NCBI RefSeq assembly: GCF_000378165.1
Contig: NZ_KB899339.1
Span: forward strand, 52,048 to 116,047
Reading direction: 5' to 3'
From: Saccharibacter floricola DSM 15669
Lineage (GTDB): Bacteria > Pseudomonadota > Alphaproteobacteria > Acetobacterales > Acetobacteraceae
DNA: 64,000 nt
In this document: positions 7,741-17,613 of the stretch, in pieces
Position numbering within the stretch: position 1 is the stretch's first letter
Layout: each line of letters begins with the position of its first letter
Position numbers and translations under genes: made by a program
Notes under the pieces: generated by a model
What the model saw: only the letters and a program-made list of their open reading frames with translations
Databases searched by the model: none
What the model was told of the DNA's origin: nothing

Positions 7741-9063
7741 TTAAGAGGAAGGTTCCGTCAGTGCTAACAAGGGGGCCGCCTTTAATAAGGTTTCATGATA
7801 TTCCCGCTGGGCATCAGAAGGCCAGGTGATCCCTCCACCTGCACCAAGAGAAAGCTGGTGAGCGGTGGCGCTGATACTGCGAATAATAACCGAACTGTCG
7901 AGGCTGCCATCCCACCCAAGACGGAACAGCGTGCCGCAATAAGCCCCGCGGGATGAGCGTTCGACCTCATCAATAATCTCTAATGCGCGATGTTTAGGGG
8001 CTCCGGTGACAGAACCGGGCGGGACTGTTGCTGCGAGGAGGTCTATCCCGTCGAGTGTGTTTTTAAGTATGCCTTGAACAGAAGAGACAAGATGATGGAC
8101 ATGCTCAAACCGTTCGACCGCGCATAGTTGTGGGACTGTGACAGAACCTAGCGCACAGACGCGCCCAATATCATGGCGCATCAGGTCGGTAATCATGAGG
8201 TTTTCTGCGAGTTCTTTGGTGTCTTGAGCCAGAGCGGAACGCAGGGCCTCATTGCGCGTTGGGTCTGGGTCAATTCCAGTTGTGCCTTTGATGGGGCGTG
8301 TCTCGATCGTGCCATCAGGCGAGAGGCTTAAAAATCGTTCAACAGACGCGCTCAGGAGGCTGATATTGGCGGTATGGAACCATGCGCCAAAAGGGGCAGG
8401 GCAGCGCGTGCGCATGCGTTGATACAGTGAAAGGAGGTCAAGCCTTTCAGGGCGAGAGCTGTGCCAGCGCATGGTGATATTCGCCTGAAAAATATCGCCA
8501 TGTTGAATGTAAGAGCGCACCTTGTCGATCGTGTGATGCCAGGCTTGCTCATCATAGTCTGCCTGCCAGTTTAAGGGTGGCAGAGTGGACGAAGGAAGAG
8601 GCGTTTCAGGTAAAGGCGGCGGGGGCGTTCCGTCAGGGCTGACCCACCATAGAGCCTGTTCACGGCGATCAATCACAAAGAGATCACGGCAGGCGAGTGC
8701 TGTCAGGGGCGGTGTGGACAGAGGATGGCGCGAGCGCAGGCCTTCACAGGCGAGGCCCGCTTCATAACTGGCAAGACCGATGACGCCGCCGCTAAAGGGG
8801 AGGTGCTCACAGTGAGGAGAGGCGGGGGGTGTGTGCTCACGCCAGAACTGGCGCAGCGTGTTCCAATAGGCTGAGGGGTCAAACCCAAGGATACTCAAAG
8901 AGGCCGAAGGGCGTGGGCAGAGAATGCTCCACCGGTGGCGGTCTTGCTTGGGGTCGCCTCCACTATCGAGAAAGACGCTCTGAGGCTGGTTATGACACAA
9001 GGCGAGCAGGCGTTCCGGTGGGCACCAAGGAAGCAATGTGCAGAGCGGCGCTGAAGTGGGCAT
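7741..9063 (-). CDS. pabB: Aminodeoxychorismate synthase component I
   Basis: 440 residues of the chorismate-binding family. The diagnostic PIKGT motif (lysine where anthranilate synthase TrpE has alanine) marks it as the PabB type, which aminates chorismate to 4-amino-4-deoxychorismate. Other landmarks are ELAENLMITDLMRHDIGRV, PPGSVTGAPK and the C-terminal GAGGGITWPSD. The glutamine amidotransferase partner (PabA) is not in this window. With the class IV aminotransferase downstream it makes a p-aminobenzoate branch for folate. The ATG at 9063 has no strong Shine-Dalgarno. Confidence 0.93.
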   Translation of the reverse strand: MPTSAPLCTLLPWCPPERLLALCHNQPQSVFLDSGGDPKQDRHRWSILCPRPSASLSILGFDPSAYWNTLRQFWREHTPPASPHCEHLPFSGGVIGLASYEAGLACEGLRSRHPLSTPPLTALACRDLFVIDRREQALWWVSPDGTPPPPLPETPLPSSTLPPLNWQADYDEQAWHHTIDKVRSYIQHGDIFQANITMRWHSSRPERLDLLSLYQRMRTRCPAPFGAWFHTANISLLSASVERFLSLSPDGTIETRPIKGTTGIDPDPTRNEALRSALAQDTKELAENLMITDLMRHDIGRVCALGSVTVPQLCAVERFEHVHHLVSSVQGILKNTLDGIDLLAATVPPGSVTGAPKHRALEIIDEVERSSRGAYCGTLFRLGWDGSLDSSVIIRSISATAHQLSLGAGGGITWPSDAQREYHETLLKAAPLLALTEPSS

Positions 9064-9449
9064 GGGCAGAGGACAACATCACCAGAAAGAATGAAATAGG
9101 GGCTACTGTGTCAGGACGGGATGTCCTCTGGCAAGCCCCCTTTGGTCGTTCCAATCGTGTAGAGATACTGGCGTGTCATAATGGCGTGATATGGGGCGAT
9201 TAAGAATATCACGTAAAATATTCACCCGATTGGGAGGTCGTGAGTGTTTCATAACCATTGTTTTTTTCTGAGATGTGACGTCTCAATTTATTGAGTGGTT
9301 ACACTATGGATTGCACGTTAATTATGTGTAAGAATTGTTGATTTACAGGATGTTAAGTTGTCAGGAAAGAAAAGGGATGTTTCTTTACTCTCCAAGAATA
9401 GAGAGGCTGTTTTGCTTGGCGCATGAAGGCCTCATGAGAGGAGAGAAGC
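9064..9449. other. Divergent intergenic region between pabB and the lipoprotein cluster
   Basis: No gene is supported. The right half (about 9200-9360) is AT-richer than its surroundings and should hold the promoter for the lipoprotein gene at 9450. No inverted repeats stood out. Confidence 0.35.
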
Positions 9450-10247
9450 GTGAAGAAAACCTCGTCTATGAGAACATCCCTTGCCATGTTGGTTGGTATC
9501 GCAGGGCTTATGAGTGGCTGCGCAGGGGTGGATGGATCGTCTAACCGTCCACTTTTCTCCACTCAGCCACCGCTTGATTATGACGACCCCGTTTTAGCGA
9601 CGGAAGAGGCGGTTCTGCAATGCCGGAAAGGCTATGAGGGAAAGGAGGGGCAGCCTCCTTTATGGGCCGGCTTAGAGACGTGTGAAAAGTCGTCATTTGT
9701 GTATTGGACGATTGATCATTCTTTGGACAAAAGCACGATAGACGGGGTGACAACACGTAATCATACGCTTTTGGCGCAGGCCCAACAAGGGCGCCTTTCG
9801 GCAGAAGAGGCATGGTTGCAGTTTATGATGGCGATGGAAGGAGCGGCGGTTGATCGTTCCGCTTCAGAACGCACGTCTTATGCAGCTGAGTATGATCAGG
9901 CAGAGACGCAGCAACAACATGCCTGTGCGCGTCGCTATAGCGGGCATGAAGCGCCGAACCCGCATTACAGGGCTTTATGTCATAACATTGCTTATCTGAC
10001 CTGGGCACGTCGGATGGGGGGCTATCGTCTGTCAGATTTAACGCCCGTTTTAGACGCAAATCTTGCGAATGCGCAGGATGAACAAGACGGTCATTACGAT
10101 ATGAAAAAATCTCTAGACCGTTTGCAACAGGCGCATGGTCAGGTCAATCAACGCGCTGGGCAGCATGCAGAAGCACCTCCTTCAGAGCAGCAAGGCACTG
10201 TTCATTATGCAGGAGTAGACTCTGTTTTGCGTGTTTGGCACCAGTGA
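9450..10247 (+). CDS. Lipoprotein, first of three tandem paralogues
   Basis: 265 residues beginning at a GTG preceded by GAGGAGAG. The lipobox LMSGC puts the lipidated cysteine at residue 24. The body shares a conserved core with the next two genes: a Cys-Arg-Lys/Arg-x-x-Tyr motif, then CARRYSGHEAPNPHY, ALCHNIAYLTWARRMGGY and SDLTPVL. The four or more conserved cysteines suggest disulfides in the periplasm. It lacks the C-terminal Cys-x-x-Val-Gly-Ser-Ser domain found in the other two. No known family is recognised. Confidence 0.75.
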   Translation: MKKTSSMRTSLAMLVGIAGLMSGCAGVDGSSNRPLFSTQPPLDYDDPVLATEEAVLQCRKGYEGKEGQPPLWAGLETCEKSSFVYWTIDHSLDKSTIDGVTTRNHTLLAQAQQGRLSAEEAWLQFMMAMEGAAVDRSASERTSYAAEYDQAETQQQHACARRYSGHEAPNPHYRALCHNIAYLTWARRMGGYRLSDLTPVLDANLANAQDEQDGHYDMKKSLDRLQQAHGQVNQRAGQHAEAPPSEQQGTVHYAGVDSVLRVWHQ

Positions 10248-10311
10248 TGGTGTTTGGAGGATCAAGAGAGGGTAACAGTCCTACATATTGTTTTGAAGAT
10301 GGAATAATAAA

Positions 10312-11706
10312 ATGATGAATATGTCAAACGTAAAGTGGTCGGCCTTATTGCTCGGAGCCACGTTTCTGCTGAGCGGTTGTGAGAGTGCGGGGATGCGTTC
10401 TCATCCTGAGAGAAACGCGGAAAAAGGGGGGACGGCTGGGAGAATTGCAGGCTGTATTATATGGGCTCCGTATTGTGTGCCGTATGAGGTCGTCAAAAAT
10501 ATTCCGACATTGTTCCCAAAGGTGGACCCGAAAGATGAGAGTGACCCCGTGCGGTCAACGCGGGGAGACATTCAAAAGTGCCGTGTGCATTATATGGGAA
10601 AAGAAAACCAGCCTACGCAATGGGAAGCTCTGGAACGGTGTGAAAATGATGTCTTTGACCAATGGGCTGCAGGTGGGCCATTGACCTACGATGCGATTGA
10701 GGCGGTGCATCGTGAAAATAACGCTCTTATTACGGCGCAATCACAGGGGAAGATGTCCACTGAAGAGGGGTGGTTGCGCCTGAATATCGCGATGGAAATG
10801 GCAACCGTGCCCATAACGGACACAGCGCACCTCAATCCCGAGATTGACCGAGATAAGCTGCGAGACTGGCAGAACGAGCAATGTGATTCTCGTTACGATG
10901 GCCGCACAGAGCCTGTGGCGCATGACAGGGCGCTTTGCCGTATGGTGGCTTATACAGCGTGGGCACGGCGTTATGGGGGTTATCAAGCGTCTGATCTCTC
11001 TCCCATGATGGAGGCCAATATCGCTCTTGAGAATGACACTCGTCATGATGAAGATTATATCAAAGCCAACCTTCAATCTGCGCAACAGCAGGTGGATATT
11101 AAAAGGAATGAGCGTGAGCAGGAGGCTGCCCGTCAGGAGCAGGAAGACAAAGAGAAAGAGGCCCAAGCTCAGAAATTAGCAGAATGGCAGGCATCACCCG
11201 CCTATAAGGCGCAAGTGCGTGACGAGACGTTGGGGCATTGCGCGCATATCGCCTCTGCTCATGCTCAGGAACAATGTGGGGTAAATGCGTGGTATCGTTG
11301 GGGAAAAGACAGTGACGTGCCCGTTGCGATTATCACAGCGGCGGTTCATGGCACGCAAAGCATCGCTCAGCAGCGTGAGCAAGGCACCTTGTCTGCTGAG
11401 CAAGCTCAGAGAGCATTAGCGCGTGTGAAAGCAGAAGCAACGGCGCGGTATGAGGCGCATATGCGGCAAGTTGAGGCAGAGCGGGCGAAGGAAGCGCAAC
11501 AGCAAGCCGAAGCCCAAGCCGCTCAGGAGCGTGAAGCAGAGCGTGCGCAAGAGGAAGAGCAACGTCGAGAGGCCGCAGAGCAAGAGCAAGTGGATCGGAT
11601 TAAATCCGCTGTGAGGTCGGAAGTTTCCAGCGCGCTGGATGATGCGCGCTCAAGGGGCTTTACGTGCGATCATGTTGGTTCATCTGTGCGCTGTACGCCT
11701 AACTGA
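10312..11706 (+). CDS. Lipoprotein, second tandem paralogue, with coiled coil
   Basis: 464 residues; lipobox LLSGC near residue 23. After an AGCIIWAPYCVPYE motif comes DPKDESDPVRSTRGDI, shared almost exactly with the third gene, then the common core (CDSRYDGRTEP, ALCRMVAYTAWARRYGGY, SDLSPM). Two strongly charged Gln/Glu/Ala/Lys-rich helical segments (about residues 260-300 and 385-430) are likely coiled coils. A C-terminal tail GFTCDHVGSSVRCTPN has two cysteines. It probably faces the periplasm from either membrane. Function unknown. Confidence 0.75.
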   Translation: MMNMSNVKWSALLLGATFLLSGCESAGMRSHPERNAEKGGTAGRIAGCIIWAPYCVPYEVVKNIPTLFPKVDPKDESDPVRSTRGDIQKCRVHYMGKENQPTQWEALERCENDVFDQWAAGGPLTYDAIEAVHRENNALITAQSQGKMSTEEGWLRLNIAMEMATVPITDTAHLNPEIDRDKLRDWQNEQCDSRYDGRTEPVAHDRALCRMVAYTAWARRYGGYQASDLSPMMEANIALENDTRHDEDYIKANLQSAQQQVDIKRNEREQEAARQEQEDKEKEAQAQKLAEWQASPAYKAQVRDETLGHCAHIASAHAQEQCGVNAWYRWGKDSDVPVAIITAAVHGTQSIAQQREQGTLSAEQAQRALARVKAEATARYEAHMRQVEAERAKEAQQQAEAQAAQEREAERAQEEEQRREAAEQEQVDRIKSAVRSEVSSALDDARSRGFTCDHVGSSVRCTPN

Positions 11707-11827
11707 GAGGGGAAGGCATCTTCTCCATTGCCAGAGGGACGGAAGAATGGTTGTCTGCAATCATCAAAGACGTTGTTAGGCATGCTGGATGAGGCGTGTT
11801 TATTATTGAGTGAAGAGACGGCCATTT

Positions 11828-13003
11828 ATGACGACCATACACACTGTTAAGTCACTCATTATGTCGCTTGGGGCGGCGGCTTTATTAACAGGCTGCCTCA
11901 ATGCAGGGGTGCATAATGCAGGTCTTAATGATGGTGCTGGGGGGGAGCGAGGTTTTGTCACGCCGCAACGGATGAGCACGAGAGAAGATGCTGTCTGTGC
12001 GATTTTCTCTTTCCCGTGTGTTCCTGTCTTAGCTGAAGAGAATATTCGCGCTCTTTTCCCGAGGAAAGACCCCAAAGATGGCAGTGACCCTGTGCGCTCG
12101 ACGCGCGATGACATCGCACAATGTCGTGCGCGGTATGAGCAAAGCGAGGGCCGTGCTGCGCAGTGGGACGATTTGGAAAAGTGTGAGAATGGCAGCTTCC
12201 AACGCTGGGCGTCGGGTGGGCCGATGCGTCCAGCGATGGTTCAAGCCGTGCTCGCACAGAATCACTGGCTTTTAAGCCAAGCGCAGCAGGGGGTTCTAGC
12301 GCCTAAAGAGGCATGGCTACAGTGGCGTGTGGTGATGGAAATGAGCGCGCTAGATATTCCTGACCCTGCGCGGGCGAATAGTCGGATCAATAAAGATTGG
12401 CTGAAAGAATGGCAGGATAACCAATGCACGTCTTATTATGATGGCTCTAAGGCCCCAACGCCACATTATAAGGCTTTGTGTCATAATGCGGCCTATGTCG
12501 CGTGGGCGCGGCGCGCAGGTGGTTATGTTGTATCTGATCTCACACCGGTATTGAAGATAAACCTGACATTAGCGGACGAGCAGCAGCGTACAGGCCATTT
12601 TGACGCAAAAGCGGCTAATGTGCGTTTGTGGGAAGCGCAGGCTCAGGCCGAGCAGCTTAAAGAACGTCATACGTCGTGGGATGGCCCGTTCGCCTTTGAT
12701 CAGAAGGACGTTCAGGAGGGACGAGAATCGTCTGATCGTAATAGAGAACTGCGTGATGAGGCGCTCGCAACATGCTCTTCTGAGCGCTCATATGGTGCGC
12801 GAGCACAATGTGTTGATAAAGCATGGTATGATTGGGCGGCTACTGTGGGGATTGAACCAGAGCGTGTGCGTGACGTTATCCAGATGCATGACCATGCTGT
12901 GCAACAGCGGGAGCAGGGGAAGAGTTCAGACGCCCAAGCCCCGTTTTCAGCAGGTTTTGCCTGTCACGTTGTGGGGAGCTCGGTTGAGTGCCTGCCTCAC
13001 TGA
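11828..13003 (+). CDS. Lipoprotein, third tandem paralogue
   Basis: 391 residues from the ATG at 11828; a GTG at 11810 is in frame but lacks a Shine-Dalgarno. The lipobox is LLTGC. It resembles the second paralogue in the AIFSFPCVPV segment, DPKDGSDPVRSTRDDI, CTSYYDGSKAPTPHY and ALCHNAAYVAWARRAGGY. The C-terminal GFACHVVGSSVECLPH matches the second paralogue's tail, but the long coiled coil is largely missing. The three genes are in one direction and may form an operon. Confidence 0.75.
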   Translation: MTTIHTVKSLIMSLGAAALLTGCLNAGVHNAGLNDGAGGERGFVTPQRMSTREDAVCAIFSFPCVPVLAEENIRALFPRKDPKDGSDPVRSTRDDIAQCRARYEQSEGRAAQWDDLEKCENGSFQRWASGGPMRPAMVQAVLAQNHWLLSQAQQGVLAPKEAWLQWRVVMEMSALDIPDPARANSRINKDWLKEWQDNQCTSYYDGSKAPTPHYKALCHNAAYVAWARRAGGYVVSDLTPVLKINLTLADEQQRTGHFDAKAANVRLWEAQAQAEQLKERHTSWDGPFAFDQKDVQEGRESSDRNRELRDEALATCSSERSYGARAQCVDKAWYDWAATVGIEPERVRDVIQMHDHAVQQREQGKSSDAQAPFSAGFACHVVGSSVECLPH

Positions 13004-13265
13004 ATTAGGGGGCTCTCTTCTTGATGAAGACATTAAGCGTCCTCAAACCTCGTGGGACTCAGTCTGAAGTTACCCCCATCACATGTGCTGGAAGTAAGGT
13101 ATGCTGCGCTTATGGCTTCCAGTGGTAGGAGGTCAGTGGGGGTGTTCCGTGAAGGCTTGTGACTGTGACAGGAGGCCATATTTTTTGCCGTAATATGACT
13201 TCAAGGAGCGAGCTTCGGATCTGACAAAAAGGCGTATATAGGGGGGCGTAAGGAGATGTTCTTCT
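13004..13265. other. Gap between lipoprotein 3 and a decayed CDS
   Basis: No coding frame is supported. The whole 13004-13913 interval holds no intact gene; the only coding traces are in 13266-13572. Confidence 0.3.
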
Positions 13266-13572
13266 ATGGCTAGGGAGAAAGCAGCTCAAGGAGGGTTAAG
13301 GACTGTTCGTCCGTATTGAGAGACGGAAGCCAACCTTTCCCCCTTAGTGATACGTTACGAGCGCCTTCGCACAGAAAATGCTGCGCAAGCAATGGAACTG
13401 ATGGCATGAATACATTTTAAGGCTCCAAGGGGATGAATCCTTAATGGATTGGGGCCGCGTTTATGCAATGACGGATGATAATATACAGCCTGTTCAGGAA
13501 GATGGGACGGATATTGAGATTCCACGTGTGAGCCAATTTTCTCCTGTCGCTGATTGTCCTGAGTTGGGATAG
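13266..13572 (+). pseudogene. Broken CDS of unknown family
   Basis: A frame from ATG 13266 (MAREKAAQGGLRTVRPY) meets a TGA at 13317. It stays protein-like to the TGA at 13407 (RYERLRTENAAQAMELMA). It then seems to continue after a +1 shift as EYILRLQGDESLMDWGRVYA and on to a TAG at 13570. The combined product would be about 100 residues and acidic at the end. One nonsense and one frameshift change would explain it. No family is recognised, so the call rests only on sequence texture. Confidence 0.3.
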
Positions 13573-13913
13573 GCATAAGAGGAGCATGCTGCCTTAGCGT
13601 GGGTGTCAGATGGCGGGATAGAGAGCGGTGTGAGAAGGGCGTTGAGATGTCAGGCCGGATCCGTCCGGCAGGTAAAAAGCATGTCTGTTCTAGGGTGATT
13701 AGGGCCGTTGCGTTTAGAGGTTTCTTCCTAAATGGATAGACGACATGGCGGAGAAAAGCATTTATAACTCGTTAAAGAGGCGGTCTTTTCTGCTGTACGC
13801 TCTTTGTTTTTGCTCCATATCTTTTGGTGCAGTATGACGGGGCGTGATGATCGTGTCGTGTTGATAATGAGGTGTCTAAGCTCCGCAGAAGGCCCAGGCA
13901 CGCTGAGGAGTGA
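13573..13913. other. Intergenic region with a short hairpin
   Basis: No gene is seen. A short perfect hairpin, GCCGGA TCCG TCCGGC, lies near 13653-13668. It is not followed by a T-run. The promoter for the exported protein at 13914 is presumably in the AT-rich stretch near 13740-13840. Confidence 0.3.
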
Positions 13914-14615
13914 ATGATGCGATTTCAGACGATGTTAGCTGGTTTGTTGGGCGTGTTTGTGCTGTGCACGGCTGCTCATGCTGAGGAGGATCTATCAAAC
14001 GCTCCTCCAAGGTTTGGTATCGCAGGGCTACCGTGCGAGCTCTATAATAATCCAGATGCTGATCATATTTCTATTCACCAGCTTGCCATTCCGTGGGTGC
14101 AGGGCCGGCTTTCTGGGATGGACTTTGTTAGGGTTGGTTTTGGAAACCAAAAGAGTTTTGGTTATTTGCCACGTGATGAACAAAATGTTGAATCTCGTCT
14201 TGATGATATCTGCCGTGCTCACCCAAGTTATAAATTGTATGTCGCCGCTGATCTTATTGCCCAGCAGTACAAACAAGATATTCAAGCAATGACATTCACA
14301 GATGGCGATGAGAATTATAAATGGTCTGTGGGTGTGGGTGGTGAGACCTGTACTTTCTTTAATGAGCATGAATATGATGGAGTTGGGTTCTTTACTTGGC
14401 AGTGGTTCGAAGGTGCCGTGGAAGGGATGGATAATGAACAGAAGAACATTGATGCGGATAAAGCTGTATTGGGAAGGATAAAAAACAAGGACGTGTTAGA
14501 GAGAGTTTTTGCGCATGTCTGTCATACGGATCCGAAAGAGAAAATTTCTTTTGCGAGCCAGATTGTTTACTTGAATGCTTTGAAGCGAGCTGCTGAAGCA
14601 GATCGAGGAAATTAA
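13914..14615 (+). CDS. Exported protein with two HdeA/Rap1a-like repeats
   Basis: 233 residues with a signal peptide (MLAGLLGVFVLCTAAHAEE). The mature part seems to be two copies of a roughly 95-residue unit. Unit 1 runs GLPCELYNN ... WVQGRLSGMDF ... ICRAHPSYKLYVAADLI; unit 2 runs GGETCTFFNE ... WFEGAVEGMDN ... VCHTDPKEKISFASQIV. Each has Cys, Trp-x-x-Gly-x-x-x-Gly-Met-Asp and a second Cys before Pro, the pattern of small helical HdeA-type acid chaperones and Rap1a immunity proteins. GAGGAG lies just upstream of two adjacent ATGs (13914, 13917). The family assignment is by pattern only. Confidence 0.6.
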   Translation: MMRFQTMLAGLLGVFVLCTAAHAEEDLSNAPPRFGIAGLPCELYNNPDADHISIHQLAIPWVQGRLSGMDFVRVGFGNQKSFGYLPRDEQNVESRLDDICRAHPSYKLYVAADLIAQQYKQDIQAMTFTDGDENYKWSVGVGGETCTFFNEHEYDGVGFFTWQWFEGAVEGMDNEQKNIDADKAVLGRIKNKDVLERVFAHVCHTDPKEKISFASQIVYLNALKRAAEADRGN

Positions 14616-14766
14616 TGATAGCTTCGCTTGCTCGGGGAATATGGGCTAAAGACAGAATGTACTAGCGTGTTTGCTTCTTCTCCTGTCGCTCTGAACTGGC
14701 ACTGTGCGTGGGAATAGGTTATACTGACCGTCCCCTGTCATCCTTTTAGAAACTGGTGGACCTGTT

Positions 14767-17613
14767 TTGAGCGAGCCGCACGATCTTCTGCCTTCTGACC
14801 GCCTTCCAGTGACCATTGAGGAGGAGATGCGCTCCTCTTATTTGGCCTATGCGATGTCCGTGATTGTTTCACGTGCGCTGCCGGATGTGCGTGATGGTCT
14901 TAAACCAGTCCATCGCCGTATTCTCTACGCTATGCGGGAGAGCGGGTTTACCTTTGATAAAGCCTACCGTAAGTCAGCCCGCGCGGTTGGTGACGTGATG
15001 GGTAAATATCACCCTCACGGTGATAGCTCTATTTACGACGCCATGGTGCGTATGGCCCAGCATTGGTCTATGCGCGTTAAGCTCATTGATGGGCAGGGAA
15101 ATTTCGGCTCTGTTGATGGCGATAGCCCTGCTGCCATGCGTTATACGGAAGCACGCTTGGCTAAGTCCGCGTCTTTCCTGCTTGACGATATTGAGCGCGA
15201 CACGGTCAATTTCCAACCGAACTACGATGAAAGCGAGAGCGAGCCGCAGGTTCTGCCGGCAGCCTTCCCGAATTTGCTGGTCAATGGCGCCTCGGGAATC
15301 GCGGTGGGGATGGCGACCAATATCCCCCCTCATAACCCCACAGAAGTGATTGACGCCGTTCTGGCTCTGATCGCTAACCCAACGATGACGTTGGAAGAGC
15401 TGATGGAGATCGTCCCGGGGCCGGATTTCCCCACGGGTGCCATGATCATGGGTCGTAAGGGGATTCGTCAGGCCTATGAGACGGGCCGTGGTTCTATCCC
15501 TGTGCGGGCTTGCGCGGAAGTGGAAGAAATCCGTAAGGATCGTTTCGCCATTGTCGTGACGGAAATTCCGTATCAGGTGAACAAAGCCACGCTTCAAGAA
15601 AAGATTGCCGACCTTGTGCGCAGCAAAGAGGTTGAGGGCATTTCGGACATTCGCGATGAAAGCGACCGTTCAGGCATGCGCGTGGTCATTGAGCTGAAGC
15701 GTGACGCAACGCCGGAAGTGGTGCTCAATAAGCTCTATCGCTTCACCCAGCTTCAAACGAGCTTCAGTGTGAATATGCTGGCGCTGGATGAAGGGCGCCC
15801 ACGCACGATGGGGCTGCGCGATGTGCTGGATGCGTTTATTCGCTTCCGTGAAGATGTCATCATGCGTCGTGCACGGCATGACCTTAATAAAGCGCGTGAT
15901 CGGGGCCATTTGCTGGTGGGTCTCGTGCTGGCTGTGGCCAATATTGATGAGGTCATCGCATTGATCCGTTCGGCTCCCGATGCCGCAACAGCGCGCGAGC
16001 AGCTGATGGCGCGTGATTGGCCCGCCGGTGACGTTGAGCCTCTGTTGGAGCTGATTCATGATGACGGCAATGTCATCGTTGATGGGCGTGTGTATCTGAC
16101 CGAGGCGCAAGCGCGCGGTATTTTGGAGCTGCGTCTGCAACGCCTGACCGGCCTTGAGCAGGAAAAGCTTCAAAGTGAGCTGGACGAGGTTAGTTCTAAG
16201 ATTACCGAGCTTCTGGAGATTTTAGGCAGCCATATCCGCCGTATGGAAGTCATGCGGGATGAGCTTCTGGCCGCTCGTGCCGCGTTGAACACACCGCGCG
16301 TGACTGAGATTTCCAACGCGCTGGGCGATCAATCTGACGAAAGCCTCATTGAGCCGGGCCAGATGGTGGTGACCATCACGCGTGATGGCTTTATCAAGCG
16401 CACACCGCTGGATCTGTTCCGCTCGCAGAACCGTGGTGGGCGTGGCCGCACAGCGGCAGGGCGGCGCGGTGATGATGTGGTGGTGCGCAGCTTTAACGCC
16501 CATACCCATCAATGGGTGTTGTTTTTCTCCTCCGGTGGGAAGGCCTACCGGATGAAGGTATGGCATCTGCCCGAAGCCGCGCCAACAGCCAAGGGGCGCG
16601 CGCTGGTGAATTTGTTGCCAGAACTAGGCGACGATAGCATCACAGCGGTGCTGCCATTGCCTCAAGATGAGACATTGTGGGACGATCTTCATCTTGTCTT
16701 TGCCACAGCAAGCGGCAATGTGCGGCGTAACCGTTTGAGTGACTTCCGTAATATTCGTTCTTCTGGGCTGATCGCGATGAAGCTTGATGAGGGGGATTCC
16801 CTCATTGGGGTGGCGACGTGCCGTGAAGGGCAAGATGTCTTCCTCGCCACTCGTCAGGCACGGGCGATCCGCTTCCAGATCACTGATGAGATTCTGCGTG
16901 TCTTCGCAGGGCGTGGCAGCACGGGTGTGCGGGGCATTAAGTTGGCAGCTGACGATAAGGTCGTGTCCCTCTGCGTGCTCAATCATGTTGATGTAAGTGT
17001 GGAAGAACGCGCGATCTATCTACGCATGGCCAATGCGCGCCGTCGTGCCGCTGCGGCTGCCCAACTGGGCGAAGGTGATGAAGACAGCGTGGATAGCACG
17101 GGCGAGGCAGATGACAGCGCCTCGATTGAAGGAGCGTTGAGTGATGAACGTTTCGCGGAGCTGGAAGCTCAGGAAGAGCTATTGCTGACGGTCACCGATA
17201 CAGGCTTTGGTCGTCGTTCCTCTGCGTATGATTATCGTGTGTCTGGCCGTGGTGGTCAGGGCATTACGAACATGACGTTCAGCACGCCGCGCCGTGGCCG
17301 TGAAGTGGTCGGCACGATGGCAACGCTGGATGGCACAGATGTCATGATGGTCACCGATACAGGCCGTCTGATCCGCTTGCCTGTGGCGCAAGTGCGTGTG
17401 ATGTCGCGTCAGGCCGGTGGTGTCACCTTATTCCGTGTGAATGGGGAAGAGCGCGTCATTAGTGTCTTCCCTGTGCTTGAGAGTGAGGAAGACGACGCTG
17501 CTGATGCTGAGGGAGCCGTTGAGGGAGCTGCGGGAGATACAGACTCTGAGACTTCTGCGGAAGAAAAGGCGTCTGCGCAGGAAAACACTACTGAAAGCGA
17601 TGCGGATGAGTAA
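14767..17613 (+). CDS. gyrA: DNA gyrase subunit A
   Basis: 948 residues. The N-terminal breakage-reunion domain has the catalytic tyrosine in [10 protein letters not shown]. The quinolone-resistance region [20 protein letters not shown] keeps Ser and Asp at the usual resistance positions, so it looks wild type. The GyrA box appears as QNRGGRG. An acidic insert ([19 protein letters not shown]) interrupts the C-terminal propeller near residues 770-795, and the protein ends in a Glu/Asp/Ala/Thr-rich tail of about 45 residues. The start is TTG at 14767 with GGTGGA upstream; the next in-frame ATG would delete conserved residues. coaD overlaps its last bases. Confidence 0.97.
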   Translation: MSEPHDLLPSDRLPVTIEEEMRSSYLAYAMSVIVSRALPDVRDGLKPVHRRILYAMRESGFTFDKAYRKSARAVGDVMGKYHPHGDSSIYDAMVRMAQHWSMRVKLIDGQGNFGSVDGDSPAAMRYTEARLAKSASFLLDDIERDTVNFQPNYDESESEPQVLPAAFPNLLVNGASGIAVGMATNIPPHNPTEVIDAVLALIANPTMTLEELMEIVPGPDFPTGAMIMGRKGIRQAYETGRGSIPVRACAEVEEIRKDRFAIVVTEIPYQVNKATLQEKIADLVRSKEVEGISDIRDESDRSGMRVVIELKRDATPEVVLNKLYRFTQLQTSFSVNMLALDEGRPRTMGLRDVLDAFIRFREDVIMRRARHDLNKARDRGHLLVGLVLAVANIDEVIALIRSAPDAATAREQLMARDWPAGDVEPLLELIHDDGNVIVDGRVYLTEAQARGILELRLQRLTGLEQEKLQSELDEVSSKITELLEILGSHIRRMEVMRDELLAARAALNTPRVTEISNALGDQSDESLIEPGQMVVTITRDGFIKRTPLDLFRSQNRGGRGRTAAGRRGDDVVVRSFNAHTHQWVLFFSSGGKAYRMKVWHLPEAAPTAKGRALVNLLPELGDDSITAVLPLPQDETLWDDLHLVFATASGNVRRNRLSDFRNIRSSGLIAMKLDEGDSLIGVATCREGQDVFLATRQARAIRFQITDEILRVFAGRGSTGVRGIKLAADDKVVSLCVLNHVDVSVEERAIYLRMANARRRAAAAAQLGEGDEDSVDSTGEADDSASIEGALSDERFAELEAQEELLLTVTDTGFGRRSSAYDYRVSGRGGQGITNMTFSTPRRGREVVGTMATLDGTDVMMVTDTGRLIRLPVAQVRVMSRQAGGVTLFRVNGEERVISVFPVLESEEDDAADAEGAVEGAAGDTDSETSAEEKASAQENTTESDADE

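Noticed and set aside
14998..15060. Quinolone-resistance mutation in gyrA
   Set aside because: The region reads [10 protein letters not shown], with the sensitive-type serine and aspartate.
14974..15597. Long antisense open frame within gyrA
   Set aside because: It mirrors the conserved gyrA sequence; composition-driven shadow frame with no ribosome binding site.
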